Origin: Cytospora piceicola
Taxonomy: Eukaryota; Ascomycota; Sordariomycetes; Diaporthales; Cytosporaceae
Reading direction: 5' to 3'
Assembly (NCBI GenBank): GCA_023375675.1
Contig: JALQBC010000017.1
Span: forward strand, 434,001 to 498,000
DNA: 64,000 nucleotides
Shown here: positions 49,001 through 61,479 of the stretch, piece by piece
Layout of the letters: each line of letters starts with the position of its first letter
Position numbering within the stretch: the first letter of the stretch is position 1
Program-made: the position numbers and the translations under genes
Notes under the pieces: model-generated
The model's input: the letters and a program-made list of their open reading frames with translations, nothing else
Database searches by the model: none
What the model was told of the DNA's origin: nothing

Positions 49001-51629
49001 TCGATTTAAAAGTATATTATATTATTTAGGTATATGTTTTAATTACTCTTTTTATAGTTCTTTTAACCTTAGTTTACTTTATAATACGCTACGGTAAGCT
49101 TTATTATATAAATTATAATCTTAATAAATTTATTTTATATAAGCAATTAAAAATTTAACTTACTATTATTAAACTTATCTTTATAAACTACTATAGAAAG
49201 TGTTTAATTACTTTAAAAATAAAATAACTAACGTTATTATAATTTGTCTTATTTTAATTAAATAAAATTTATTTAATAATAAGAGTAGCTAATATACTAC
49301 TATAGTTCTTTAACGTTATAGCTTTATCCGTCTTTACTATTAAAAGCCGCGTCTTTACGTAAAGTATTAAAACTAAGACGTTTTATTTAGTCGGCTATCC
49401 TGTTTATAGTATTATATATCCGGTCGATATTATATACGATAATATTAAACTATTACCGGGCTATTTTTTAAACGGTATTAAACGTTATCTCGGCTTTATT
49501 TTTAATTTAAGCCGCCTATTTATTAACCTCTGCGATAGCTTTAAGGAATATACGTATAACCTCCTTTATATTTTAGTCTTTTCCGTTACTTTTTAAAATT
49601 AAAATAACCTCGAAGTACTTTTCCTCGATTACTTTAGTAAAGTCGACTAAAAGGTTTTAAGCCCGGCCCGGGTTCTTTATAATAAAACTTATAAAGGTAG
49701 TAGGTACCTTATCCTGTTTTTAAAGCTTTTAAGGTTATATAAAGCTTTATACGATCTTACTTATAAGATTAAAAATAATACGTTTTAAGGTAAGGCTATA
49801 GTTAAAGACCGATAATATAGACTATATAGAAATATTTTTTATATCCGATATTAGTAAGGATAATATAAGCTCGCTTACTTATTTTTAATACGAATTCTAG
49901 TATACGAATAAAAGGCTTAGCGATATAGTAGTTAGCTTATTAAGAATAAAGATACCGGTATTATAAAAAGTAAAGGTATCGTTTTTCTTTTATAGCTAAG
50001 TTTCGGTAATAGTATTTAGCTAACGTTTAATAATTTCGAAGATAATATTTTAAAAAACTTATACCTTAATAGCGTTACTATCGAGCTATAAGCTATACTT
50101 TTCTTTCCTATATATATATATAAGCTTTACGTTTATTTCCGAGGTTTTACTTATATTTTTATATACTGTTTTAAAAAGGTTATATAGTATCTTTACGTTA
50201 TATATAACAGTATATAATAGTAACTTTTTTTTAATTTACTTATTTTAACTAGTTCCGGGCTTTAAAAGTATATATTTTTTATAGTATAAATATAAGTCGA
50301 GAAGGTTTTAGTAGTTAAAGTAAGCTTTTATTAGAGGTAATATAATATATTTCTAGCTAAAAAATATATCAGGCCGAAAACAAGTATACTTAAAACAGCG
50401 GTATATAGATATTATTAGCTAATATTTAAATTAATATATATAAACGCTATAAATAATAAGTAAGATAGCTTTTTACGTTATTTATTTACTCGGTTTTCGG
50501 CTTATAAACGTTTAGTTTTTAGTTAATATTAAATAGTAATATATATATATAAAGTAATATATATATATAGGGCGGTAGTAATAGTAGTAGTATCGGTATC
50601 GGCTCGGGTTTATTTTTATATTACGGCTATAGTAGTAGTAATATTAGTATCGACAGTTTAATAAGAAAGTAGTTTTACGTTTTTAAGCTAAGATTTCGCG
50701 TTTATATAAACGATTACTACCTTCGATAGATAATTCTAGCCTTATATCCGATAAGTCGAAAGGGCTATATACTTATTTTAGATATATATTTAAATAGTAT
50801 ATCTTATACTGTTATAATCCGTTTAAATTAAGCTTTAAAAGATATTAATAGTAAACTTAGTTAGTCTTCTTTACTAAATATCGTTTTTTTAGCTACTAGT
50901 TTAATATCTAATAAATATATCTATAGCTTTCTCTGTCTCCTTTTTTTTATAACGTTATTTAAGTAGGTTATTTTACTTTAATAGTATAAGGATAGAAGCT
51001 TTCTATAATTTATACCTTGCTTTTTAGTTATTTAGCTTTTAAGGAGGAGCTTTTATTTTAGTTAATATTAAAAGATATAAACGAAATTAGTATATAGACT
51101 ATTAATACCCTTTAATACTAATTACTACTAGCTGTTAACTAGTAATTCTAATTTATTTTTAAAGTCTGTTATTATAGTTTTTAAGGCTATTAATTATACC
51201 TGTTAAATTCTAAATAAACGTTATATTAACGTAGTTAAAGACTATATTAAACGTAATATAGTCTTTTCTTATATTTACTATTAGATATAAACGGCGTAGC
51301 TACCCGAAATTAAACTTTAATTCCTATAGTCGTTTACTGTTATTAATATATAGTAAAAGTCTGTTAAATAACTTTATAACTATCTGCTAGCTTTTTATAA
51401 AAAGCTTATTATTAGATACTAGCTTTTTTTTAAAGATAGAAAAGGAAAGGAAAGCCTCGATACTTACTATAGTTACTTTTAATACCTTTTTATAGTATAG
51501 TTAATTATATTATAGATTATATCCTTTATATTATATACGGCTTTTACGTTAAATACCTTATAGCTTAGAAGGAAGAGAACTACTTTATACTATCGAGCTT
51601 AAAGACTATTTCCGATCCTTCTCTTTATA

Positions 51630-52006
51630 GCTACTACACTAAGACTAAAAACCCTTTTAGTAATAGCCTTTATACCGAAACTAAAGACCTCTTTAATAAT
51701 AGCCTCTATACTAAAACCGAGGACCTTTTTAATAATAGCTACTATATTAAGACTAAAAACCTTTTTAGTAATAGCTACTATACTAAAACTAAAGACCTTT
51801 TTAATAATAGCTATTATACTAAAACTAAGGACCCCTTTAGTAATAGCCTTTATACCGAAACTAAGGACCTCTTTAGTAACAGCCTTTATACCGAGACTAA
51901 AGACCTTTTTAATAATAGCCTTTATACCGAGACTAAAGACCTCTTTAATAACAGCTTTTATACCGAGACTAAAGACCCTTTTAGTAATAGTCTTTATAGC
52001 CTTTAA
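51630..52006 (+). repeat. 36-bp tandem array encoding a 12-residue peptide repeat
   Basis: About ten copies of a 36-bp unit, all in one stop-free frame ending at a TAA at 52004-52006. The peptide unit is T-K-D-L/P-F-N/S-N-S-L/Y-Y-T-E. Because the unit is a whole number of codons and the differences between copies are mostly conservative, it looks like the repeat domain of a once-coding gene. The codons used lack CA and TGG, which could explain why RIP left the frame open. No family recognised. Confidence 0.7.
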
Positions 52007-54109
52007 ATAGTGCCGGATAGTTAACTATCTATAAGCGTTTACCTCTTATACGAGATTATCGAAGAGATCGTCGAGATATTTATTTTAAGCAGGTTTTTTA
52101 ATATATACTTAAAAGAACAGTTCTCCCCTTTACCCTTTACTTAAATAAGTAGCTTTTTTCGACAAGCTTATATATAAAAGGCCGGGTATACCTTTCCGAT
52201 AAAGACGATAATTTATAAAAGAAATAAGTAGTAAAGTATATAAATATTAAACAACGTATTTCCTATAAATTAATAATTTTATAATAAATATAGTAAACTT
52301 ATATTAGCTAACCGAGTATAATATACTCTTTATCTATACGAACGAGTACTTATATTAAAGTAATACCTTTACGCTAGTTTTTTAAAATACGGCGGCTATT
52401 ACTAAAATCGTTTTATACGAATCTATAGAATTATCTAACTAATTTATTATACTTAAAGGCTTATTAAACTTAAAAAAGGTAATACTAATATACCTTATAA
52501 AGCTTTACTTTAATATATATATAAACTCCGAGGTAGATAATAGACTACTATATTTTATAGATACAACTTTCTATACTAAGTAGTAAGGGTTTATAAGGTA
52601 GTTTTAAAACCTTTTTTTATTAAGTACTATAACGTTTAACGGCGAAAACTTTATTAGCTTTATACTTATACTTTATAAGGATATTTAAAGTATCGAGTAT
52701 AAGCTTAAGATATAGTTTTTTAAAAACTAGCTTAGCTTAACCTTTAAGAAGGAGAAGCTTTTTTAAGTTTATAGCTATACTTTCTAGCTTATTAACTTCC
52801 CGGATTCTATTAAGATACGAAAGAATAAAATTACCTTTTCTTAAAGTTAAGGTAAGTATAATTAAAGTATATTATCTTAGGCGTTTTAAACTCTTTATTA
52901 TATTAGGTTAACGTTATATAACGTTTCGCTTTACTTAGGATTTAAAAGGACTAAGGAATTAAGGTAATATAGATAGTACGGTATAAATAGAAAGTATATA
53001 CTTAAATACCTAGGTATTTAAGACAGATTTAATTATTTTTAAAAACTAATATAAACTAGTAAGCTAATATAGCACGGTACGAAAGTTAATATCTTTTATT
53101 TTAATTAATATTAAAAAGTGCCGATAGTTTATAAGTCGATTAAATATACTTTTTAATACTAACTGTTAACTACCGTTAGTTAAAAGCTAATAGCTAACAG
53201 TTAAAAGCTAATAGTTAGTAGTTAGCAGTTAGCAGTTATAGCTTCTATTATCCTAGCTGTTAATTAGCCTTTATATAAGAGATAATATACGATTTAGCTA
53301 TATACGTGTAGTACTTTAGCTAAGCCTATTTATTAAGATAGACTTCCGTTCGATATCTCGTTTATTATTAATTAGGCTACCTAGGCGAATTTAGTACTGT
53401 ATTTAAAGTCTTTTAATTACCGGTCAAAATTGCTAATTACTAATTACTAATTACTAATTTCAACTGCTAGCTAGTATTAGCTATAGCTAGGTGTTAGCTG
53501 TTAATTACTAGCCGTTATTACTAATATAATTACTAAAATACTAAAATACTATAATATCTAGTAAATATATACTATATATTTACAAGGTTAGCCTTATTTA
53601 TATAAGATCGCGATAAGGTAGTGTAGGTTCCGGCTTATAAATCCTGCTCGGTAAGCTTAATTCTACCTAATTTAGTAAAAGGCGGGCTTAAAAATTAAAG
53701 CGAGTTAGTTCTTTATTATATACTTTATATACGGTTTTATAAGGCTATAAGAATAGCCGCTAAGCTTTAATTACTTAATAACCTATAGCCGAAGATAGCT
53801 ATATTATAAATAGTCTTACTATTTACTCCCTTACCGTTAATTAGCTATATATTAATTATATAAAAATAGTACGAATTAATTCGTTTAGCCGGTCGTTTTT
53901 ATATATAAAAGTAGAGTATATATAAGTATAGGTTATTTAATACGTGCTTTCTAATCCTTATAATCTTATTAAAGTACCTTTACTTAACTATAGATTTTAA
54001 TAGCAGTTAGTATTAAAAAACGCGAATAAATCGTACTATAGGTTCGAAAGTATACTTACCTTAGATATTTACTTTAAATCTATAAAGTTTACTTACCTTA
54101 AATATCTTA

Positions 54110-54840
54110 AAGTATATATACTTATATTAAAAGATAAGTTTAGTAGCTATAAGTCGATTTATTATATTTACTATATAAATTAATTAGTTAGCCTATATAA
54201 ATATATACTAGAGTTTACTATAACGTATATCGGGGTAAATATATATCGGAAGGATTATAAAAGAGCCGATAAGAAAGCAGACTCGAATAACGGTATATAA
54301 CACTTAAAGGCTTTAATACCTATACTATAAAGGGTTTAGTCGGCTAAATTAACTAACGGTAGTAATATTAGTAATAATTCCTAATAGTATATAGTAGGTA
54401 ATAACCTATAGGTAAAGCTATAGGCAGTAGGTAGTAAGTAGTAGGTAGTAGGTAGTAGGTAGTTAGTATTAAATAGCGCTAATAGATTAATTAGTAGTAC
54501 TATATAGTACTATTAATTAGTTTTTTTATACCTTTTAGTATTAACTAAAGCGAAAACTATATTATATAGTTTTACTATAAAGATATTAGTAGTCTATAAA
54601 GCTATTTATAAATTAAACTTAGGTAAATAGTTAGGTAAATAACTATAAACTTATAAAAAAGATTATCTTCTTTTAATACGTATATACTAAAAGATAAGTT
54701 TAGTATATATAAGTCGATTTTTTATAATCCTTATATAAAATAATTTATTAGTAATAAAAAAGTATATACTTAAGCTTATTATAACGTACTATATTATAAA
54801 CCTATATCGGAAAGACTATAAGAAAGTATTCGAATTAAAA
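54110..54840. repeat. Diverged direct duplication, ~170 bp, offset ~550 bp
   Basis: Positions ~54120-54300 and ~54670-54840 share AAAAGATAAGTTTAGTA, TATAAGTCGATTT and ATATCGGAA blocks in the same order with many substitutions and small indels. Confidence 0.55.
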
Positions 54841-54949
54841 GAAGGATACCGGAGATAGAATTAAAAGTAATAACTTAAGTAAAGTTATTTAACTTACTAA
54901 ATACCTCGTTTTTAAATATAACCTTTTATAAAATATACTTCTTTCTAAG

Positions 54950-55355
54950 TAGTATATATACTTAAGTAGATATTCTGCGTAATAATAGCTTATCTCTTTT
55001 TAGCTTAACTAGTAATACTTTCCGAGTATATAATTACAATAGTAATAAAACCTTAAGCGGTATATAGTAGTAGCTAGTTAAAGCTTATAGTTTATTTTTA
55101 AGTTTTAAAGGTTTATTTTTAAACCTTCTGTATAAAACGTAAGCTTATTTTTAAGTAAAAGACTATTTATATATAGTATAGGTCTAATTTATTAAAGTAA
55201 GTTATAATAAGTTTATACTATTTTTTAAGTAGTATTACTTAAGTATATTATATAAGTATAGCTTATCCTTTTCTATCTTAGTTATAGCTTAAATAGTAGT
55301 ACTTTTTAAATATATAATTATAGTAATAATAAAAACCTAAGTAGGTTAACAGCAT
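54950..55355. repeat. Diverged direct duplication, ~120 bp, offset ~280 bp
   Basis: Positions ~54950-55070 and ~55235-55350 share TAAGTAGTAT, ATAGCTTATC, TAGTA(AG)TACTTT and ATATAATTA-AGTAATAA blocks in order. Confidence 0.55.
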
Positions 55356-55771
55356 AGTTTTAATAATAATCCGGGTTTTAAGCTTTTAAGTATATAATAG
55401 CTTTTTAAAAACTCTATTTACGGAATATTATAGTTATTTATTAAGCTAGTTCTTTAAAAAATTCCGAGACAGCGTTTTAACGTATAGCCTTTTAGCTATA
55501 AGAGTTACTAACAGGTTTTTTATTTTATATAGTTCTTATTATATAGTCTTTTAAATAGCTTAGTAAACTAAGAGTTTCGGTTATAAGGGATTTATAATAG
55601 GTTTTAACTTTATAAGTATAGCTACTTTAGCGATTTACGTTAATAAGAAGCGTTAGTTATACTAGTATAAGCTTTTCTTCGAATAAGTAATAGGTAATAC
55701 TTATTTTTAAAAAACGTTAAATAGCTATACCTAAAGTATTATAGCTGCTTTAGTATTAAAAAAGCTAAAGT

Positions 55772-56740
55772 TAATCAAATTTATAGCTATACTTAAAGAT
55801 ATTTAAAAGTATAAAGGCTTATACGCTAAGAGTAGAATCTGTACCGTATAAGCTTTTACTATAGCGAAAGCTTATATTAAGGATATTTTCTTTAGCTATA
55901 GGTTTAGTTAATAAAGTATACGTAAACGGAATATACAACGTATAAGAAAGCGCTAAAGGTAATATAACCTTATAGTAAGATATATTAATAAGACCGCTTA
56001 AAAGAACTATACTATATCGATAGCTATTACTAAACTTAAATATAAAACTTTAACGGTAATATAAATACAGATAAAGACGGCTAATAAGCTTACAGGTAGT
56101 AATTCTGTTTCTTATAACAGCCTTTTACTTTAAATTTAAAATAAAGTTCTCGGCCGGAAGAGTTTAACGTATTTACTAGATTTATTATAGCTTATTAGTC
56201 TTTTAAAAACCCTTTATAAGATTATAAGTTTTATACCTTATTTAGCTAGATAATATTATAGCGTAAAGTAGTTTCGAAAAACCTATAATAACAGATTGTT
56301 TTTTAATTTAAGTTTATATAGAAATTAAGTATAAACTTAAAAACGAGTACTCGAAAAACCTATAACGTAAATTATTCTTTAATTTAAATTAGAAATTAAA
56401 TATAAACTTAAAAGCGAATACTCGAAGAACCTGCGATATAAATCGTTTTTTAATTTAAGCTAGAAATTAAAATATATATTATATTAATTAACTCTATAAA
56501 CTTTTCCTACTTATATACTTATATTAGTATATCGTGCTTTTTACTTTTAAAGTAAAGACTTATAAACTAATATTTAAATATATAGTTTTACTGTTTTTTA
56601 AATTTATAATTATTTTAAAGATATTTAAAGGTATAAAGACTTATATATTAAAAGTAATGTTTATTAAACTATATAAGTATTACCTACTACGAAAGTATTT
56701 ACTAAAGATATTTTTATTAATTATAAGTTTAGTGTAAGTT
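55772..56740. repeat. Diverged direct duplication, ~140 bp, offset ~830 bp
   Basis: 55777-55912 and 56604-56736 align almost without gaps, beginning AAATTTATA and sharing AAAGATATTTAAA-GTATAAAG, with most differences being C/T or G/A. The latter copy carries a spurious 67-codon frame (56534-56737). Confidence 0.6.
56275..56470. repeat. ~75-bp tandem repeat, three copies
   Basis: Three degenerate copies, each starting TCGAA(A/G)AACCT and containing TTTTTAATTTAA, AGAAATTAA and CTTAAAA-CGA-TAC. Confidence 0.65.
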
Positions 56741-56854
56741 TATAATAATACAGCTATTTATAAGCGTAAAACTAAGGCGGCGATAAAAGCCCGGGTAGCT
56801 TAGTCTTTATACTAAAGGTTACTATAGACTTTATTATTATAAGCTGTTATTAAT

Positions 56855-57110
56855 AGATTATTACCTTACTAGATCTGTTACCTTACTAAATCTGTTGCTT
56901 TACTAGATTTATTACTCTGCTAGATCTGTTACCCTGCTAGATCTGTTACCCTACTGGATCTGTTGCCTTACTAGATCTGTTACCCTGCTAGATCTGTCCC
57001 TTTACTAGATCTGTTACCTAGATCTGTCCTCTAGATCTGTTACCTAGATCTGTCCTCTAGATCTGTTACCTAGATCTGTTACCTAGATCTGTTACCGTAG
57101 GCTATACTGT
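56855..57110. repeat. 17-bp then 13-bp tandem array with AGATCT cores
   Basis: Nine copies of a 17-bp unit (TTACCTTACTAGATCTG) pass directly into six copies of a 13-bp unit (TTACCTAGATCTG) that lacks four internal bases. CTG is kept in nearly every copy, in contrast with the loss of other TpG sites around it. Confidence 0.85.
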
Positions 57111-58499
57111 TATTCTGTTACCCTGTTAGATTTATTACCGTAGGCTTTACTATAGAATAATGCTTTTACTATATTTAAATCGAGATCGCCTTACTTAAGC
57201 CGGCTTATAAAAAGATAGGTTAAAGAACGTTTAAAAATATATACTTATACTATAATTTATTTTTATTATTAATTAGCTACTACTTTTAAAAAGTACTAAT
57301 AAATAGTAATTTTTATAATACCCTACTAAGTAGTAAGGCTATAGTTTAAGTTATTAATAATAAAAGAATAAGGATTATATAAGACTTTCCGGGTTCTTCG
57401 GATTTATCGATATTAATTTACAGTATAGCAGCTTATCTGTATTTTTTATTTAAAATAACCTAAATAACCTTAAGTTCTATAAGTTAGTATTTACAGAATC
57501 GCGTTTATAGAAGGCTAAGACTATTAAAAAGCTTTAAAAACTTGTTAACGTTATAGTGTTTTTAATAGGCTTTATTTAAGGAAAGTAAAATTTATTTCTA
57601 ACGTATTTTTATTTTTCGGGACTTTCTTTTTAAGTAAATAAGTTTTTTAAGTCGATTATTATTATTTTTAGTGTTATTATAGCGAATAGTTAATAAACTA
57701 GAATTAATTAGTATAAAAGCCGTACTTTATCTACTCGATTACTTAATACTCGGCTACTAAACCCTGCTCCTTTTTAGCTACTCGGCTATTCGGCTATTCG
57801 GTAACTCGACTAATTAATTAATTAATATCCCTCCGGCCTAGACTTACCGATATTACGATTTTATTAATTAAAATCTTTAAACGTTATTTATTTACTAAAT
57901 TAACCGATCTACGCTTTAAGTAAACTTTCGACTTTCGACCTTTTTTCCGATCTCTTTTCCGATCGCCTTACAGATATAGTATTTCTACTATAACCTCGGA
58001 TAACAGTACGGCTAAGCGTATTAACGTATATAAAGAGCGACGTCTTATTTCGAGCTTAAATAAGGCTTTAAATTTAAAGGACGTTAAGGTTAAGTTTCTC
58101 GAAAAGAAGGTAACTGTTACGTTAAAGGCGGTAGAAAAGGAGCTTAAGGTTAAGGTTAAAACCTTAATAGGGTATAGAAGATATATCTTTTTATATAGAG
58201 TTAGTATTATTTAGTATTAAAATAATACTATTTAAATAATTCCTGTTATTATAATTTACTTTAATTAAATATTAATTATAACGTATATAATGTTTATTTA
58301 TTACCTATATACTTATTAAAAAAGGAGCGTAACTAGTACCCGAGTTAATACTTATAGGTATTAACTTTAAACCTGATTAATTAAACGTTTTAGCACCTTT
58401 TAATGTTAATTAGCTTTATAATATTTTTAAGGCTTATATTTAATGTTTTATAGATTAGGCTACTGTTTAGTTTCGTTATTTAAAGACTACTTAAGTACT

Positions 58500-58925
58500 T
58501 AAGTATTACTAACTTATTTCTTAATCTAAATATCCTACTTAACGTTATATATCCTGTTATATTTATAAAATAAATACTACCTTAATATATTATACAGTTT
58601 TATTATTAAACTAGTATTATTAACTCCTTTTTTTAAATCTAAACACTCTACTAAACATTATACTCTATTATCTTTATAAACAATATGTTAATTAGTATTA
58701 CTAACTCTATTTCTTAATTTAAACACCCTACTAAACATTATACTCTGTTATCTCTATAAATAATATATTAACTAGTATTACTAACTCTATTCCTTAATTT
58801 AAATACCTTACTAAACATTATATTCTATTATCTCTATAAATAATATATTAACTAGTATTATAAACTTTATTCTTTAATCTAAACACTTTATTAAATATTA
58901 TACTCTGTTATATCTATAATTAAAT
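58500..58925. repeat. 80-bp tandem repeat retaining CAC/CAT
   Basis: Four to five copies with a period of 80 bp; ACTAGTATTA recurs at 58771 and 58851, and close variants at 58610 and 58691. Copies keep AAACACYCTACTAAACATTA, so CpA is retained in CAC and CAT contexts that are nearly missing elsewhere in the block. Confidence 0.75.
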
Positions 58926-60309
58926 ATTCGTTAATATATCGATATAAACTAAACTAATACTTACTATTGCTTATCGCTTAGCCTGTTTAGCCGTTATTTA
59001 GTCTTTTTTTTATAAAAGAGTTTACCGGCGTAAAGTAGCTAGCTGCTTATTTAGTTAAGCTATATTTAAGCCGACAGGAGCTTAAAGTATATTAGGTTTA
59101 TATATATTTTTAAAGGTTTCTTTCTATTTAGTAGAGGGTAGTAAGATAAGCCGGAGAAGCGATAGCTTTACGCCGATATTATATATAATAAGCTTAGCGA
59201 AACCTTACCGCTTTAAATATAAGCCTTAGATATTTTTACTCCGAGTATAAATTTCTATATCTTAATGTTTTATTCCGGCTACGTTTAAAACCTTACGTAA
59301 TATTATCTTATATACGTTCGGATTTTATTATAAGCTATTATCGGTTATAACGTCGACTATAACGTCTGTAATTACTAGGTAAGCGATTAGCGGTCTTTAC
59401 TATTATATTTTTTATTTATTATAAACTTAAAAGATACGTCGATTAGTAAGTTTATTATAAAGCTTTATAGCTGTTATTTTAAACTAGTTCGGCTTATCGG
59501 GTAGCTGTTATAGCTGTTACGGCTATTATATCTGCTACGGCTACTATATTTACTATAGCTACTATGTTTACTATATCTACTATAGCGAGAGTTACTTAAT
59601 AGGTTACTATAAGGTTTCTTAACTTAGCTATTCTAAAGCTAGCTATTAGGCTATTATATAATATCGGAAGAGTTTACCTTAGGTAATAATTAGTAACGTG
59701 TTTTTTAAGATTTAGATAATAAAAACAGACTTAAATATATATCTTAATAAGATTTACTTTAGTTAAGGCAGGATTTTACTTATCCGTTTACTTTTAAATC
59801 TTATATTTAGTTATATTTATAAAAGGAAGTAGCTTTAGCTTAAGTAGGTTATCCTATAGTAGCTTAAATTCTTAAAGCGTAAAAAAGACTATAAGCTTTT
59901 CTTATCCTTTTTAATTTTTAATCGAAATAGCCTGCTTTTTAGCTTAGTCTTTAAGGTTATTCTATAAATTATTACTTAGTACAGATCCGCGATCTGTTTA
60001 AACAGTTTATTATAAAAGAATATATTATAATAAGGTTAGTTATATACTATTTACCGAGTTTATTATATTTATAAAAAGTAGAGTATATAGTATTTCGAGG
60101 CTAAGATTTAATAGTTTCGAAGGCGATATATATAGCTTAAATAGGTAGTAACAATTAAAAGGCTTAAAACTCGGGCTTAAGGCCGTTATAGCGATTTCCT
60201 TTAGCTTAAGGCTATTACTTAACGCCTTTCTATTAATAGTCTTTAGTTTTTTATCGACTGCTTAAAGCTATTTTAGTATTATCTCTCCTGTTTTTATTAG
60301 TATTATTAT

Positions 60310-60600
60310 TAGCTAAGTTATTTTATAGCCTTCTAATATTCTAAGGTATAAAAGAAAGCAGTTTAAGACTTTTAAAAGCTTACTATAGCCTTCTGATATT
60401 TTAAGGTATAAAAAAGACCGGTTTATAGTTTTAAAGTTATTTCTATAGGCTACCGATATTATTAAAGTATAAAGGAGAGCGGTTTAAGACTTTTAAGAGT
60501 TTACTATAGCCTTCCGATATTTTAAGGTATAAAAGAGACCGGTTTAAAATTTCGGAGTTATTTTTAAAGGCTACCGATATACTTTAAGATCGTTTAAAGC
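60310..60600. repeat. ~60-bp tandem repeat in alternating subtypes
   Basis: About five ~60-bp units, each with a (T/C)C(G/T)ATATT-TAA-GTATAAA core. Alternate units end in TTTAAGACTTTTAA-AG and in GACCGGTTTA-A-TT, suggesting a ~120-bp higher-order unit. Confidence 0.6.
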
Positions 60601-60779
60601 TATATTAACAGCTTTAGGTAGCCGTTAGGTAGGTAACTTAAGTATATAGATTTAAAGGCTTACCTTCTTTATACTAACTTTCTCGGAATTTTTAAATCTT
60701 TATAAACCTTTTCTACTATACCTTTTCTGCTATACCTTATCTATTATACCTTATTCTATAAATATTATCCTACAGACAT

Positions 60780-61115
60780 TATTCTATAGACTTTATTTTA
60801 TAGACTTTATCTGCTAGACTATATTTCTATAGACTTTATCTACTAGGCCTTATCTACTAGACCTTATCCTTTAAACCTTAATTCCTAAACCTTAATTCTT
60901 AAACTTTAATTTCTAGACTTTAATTCCTAGACTTTAATTTTTAGACTTTAATTCTTAAACCTTAATTCTTAGACCTTAATTCCTAAACTTTAATTCCTAA
61001 ACCTTAATTCTTAGACCTTAATTTCTAAACCTTAATTCTTAAACCTTATCCCTTAAACTTTATCCTTTAGACTTTATCCTTTAAACCTTATCCTTTAAAC
61101 CTTAATTCTTAGCTA
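60780..61115. repeat. 14-bp tandem array (CTTTAATTCCTAGA)
   Basis: Twenty or more near-perfect 14-bp copies alternating CTTTAATT/CCTTAATT with CTTAAA/CCTAGA ends, changing to CCTTATCCTTTAAA variants at both ends. Strongly pyrimidine-biased on the plus strand. Confidence 0.8.
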
Positions 61116-61479
61116 TATCTATAAGATAACAGAAACCGGATATTATAAGTAAGGTAAGCTCGAAACTATATACTGTTTTCTATTTTATTACTAATATAAA
61201 TAATTCGAAAAATAAGATATCGCTTTCGAAGGCTGCTTTTACCGTTACTTCGGAAGTTATAAAAAGCTAATAAACTATTAACGATTTCTATATTTATAAT
61301 AAAGTAATATTAGTAATAAGTTTAAACTTTTTAAATATCTTAGTTTTTACCTTTATACTAACTAAATTTAAAGGAAGTCGACGTATAAAAGTAAGCTGCT
61401 ACTACTTCTGCTACTATTACTACTACTACTACTGCTACCGTTATCGCTAAACAGTCTTTCTATATCCGGGGAGACGATA

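Noticed and set aside
56534..56737. 67-codon open frame in the RIP block
   Set aside because: Almost only Leu, Ile, Lys, Phe and Tyr, lying in one copy of a diverged duplication; chance frame in A+T-rich DNA.
51630..61115. Tandem arrays considered as possible CRISPR arrays
   Set aside because: Units are directly adjacent without unique spacers, there are no cas genes, and the organism is eukaryotic.
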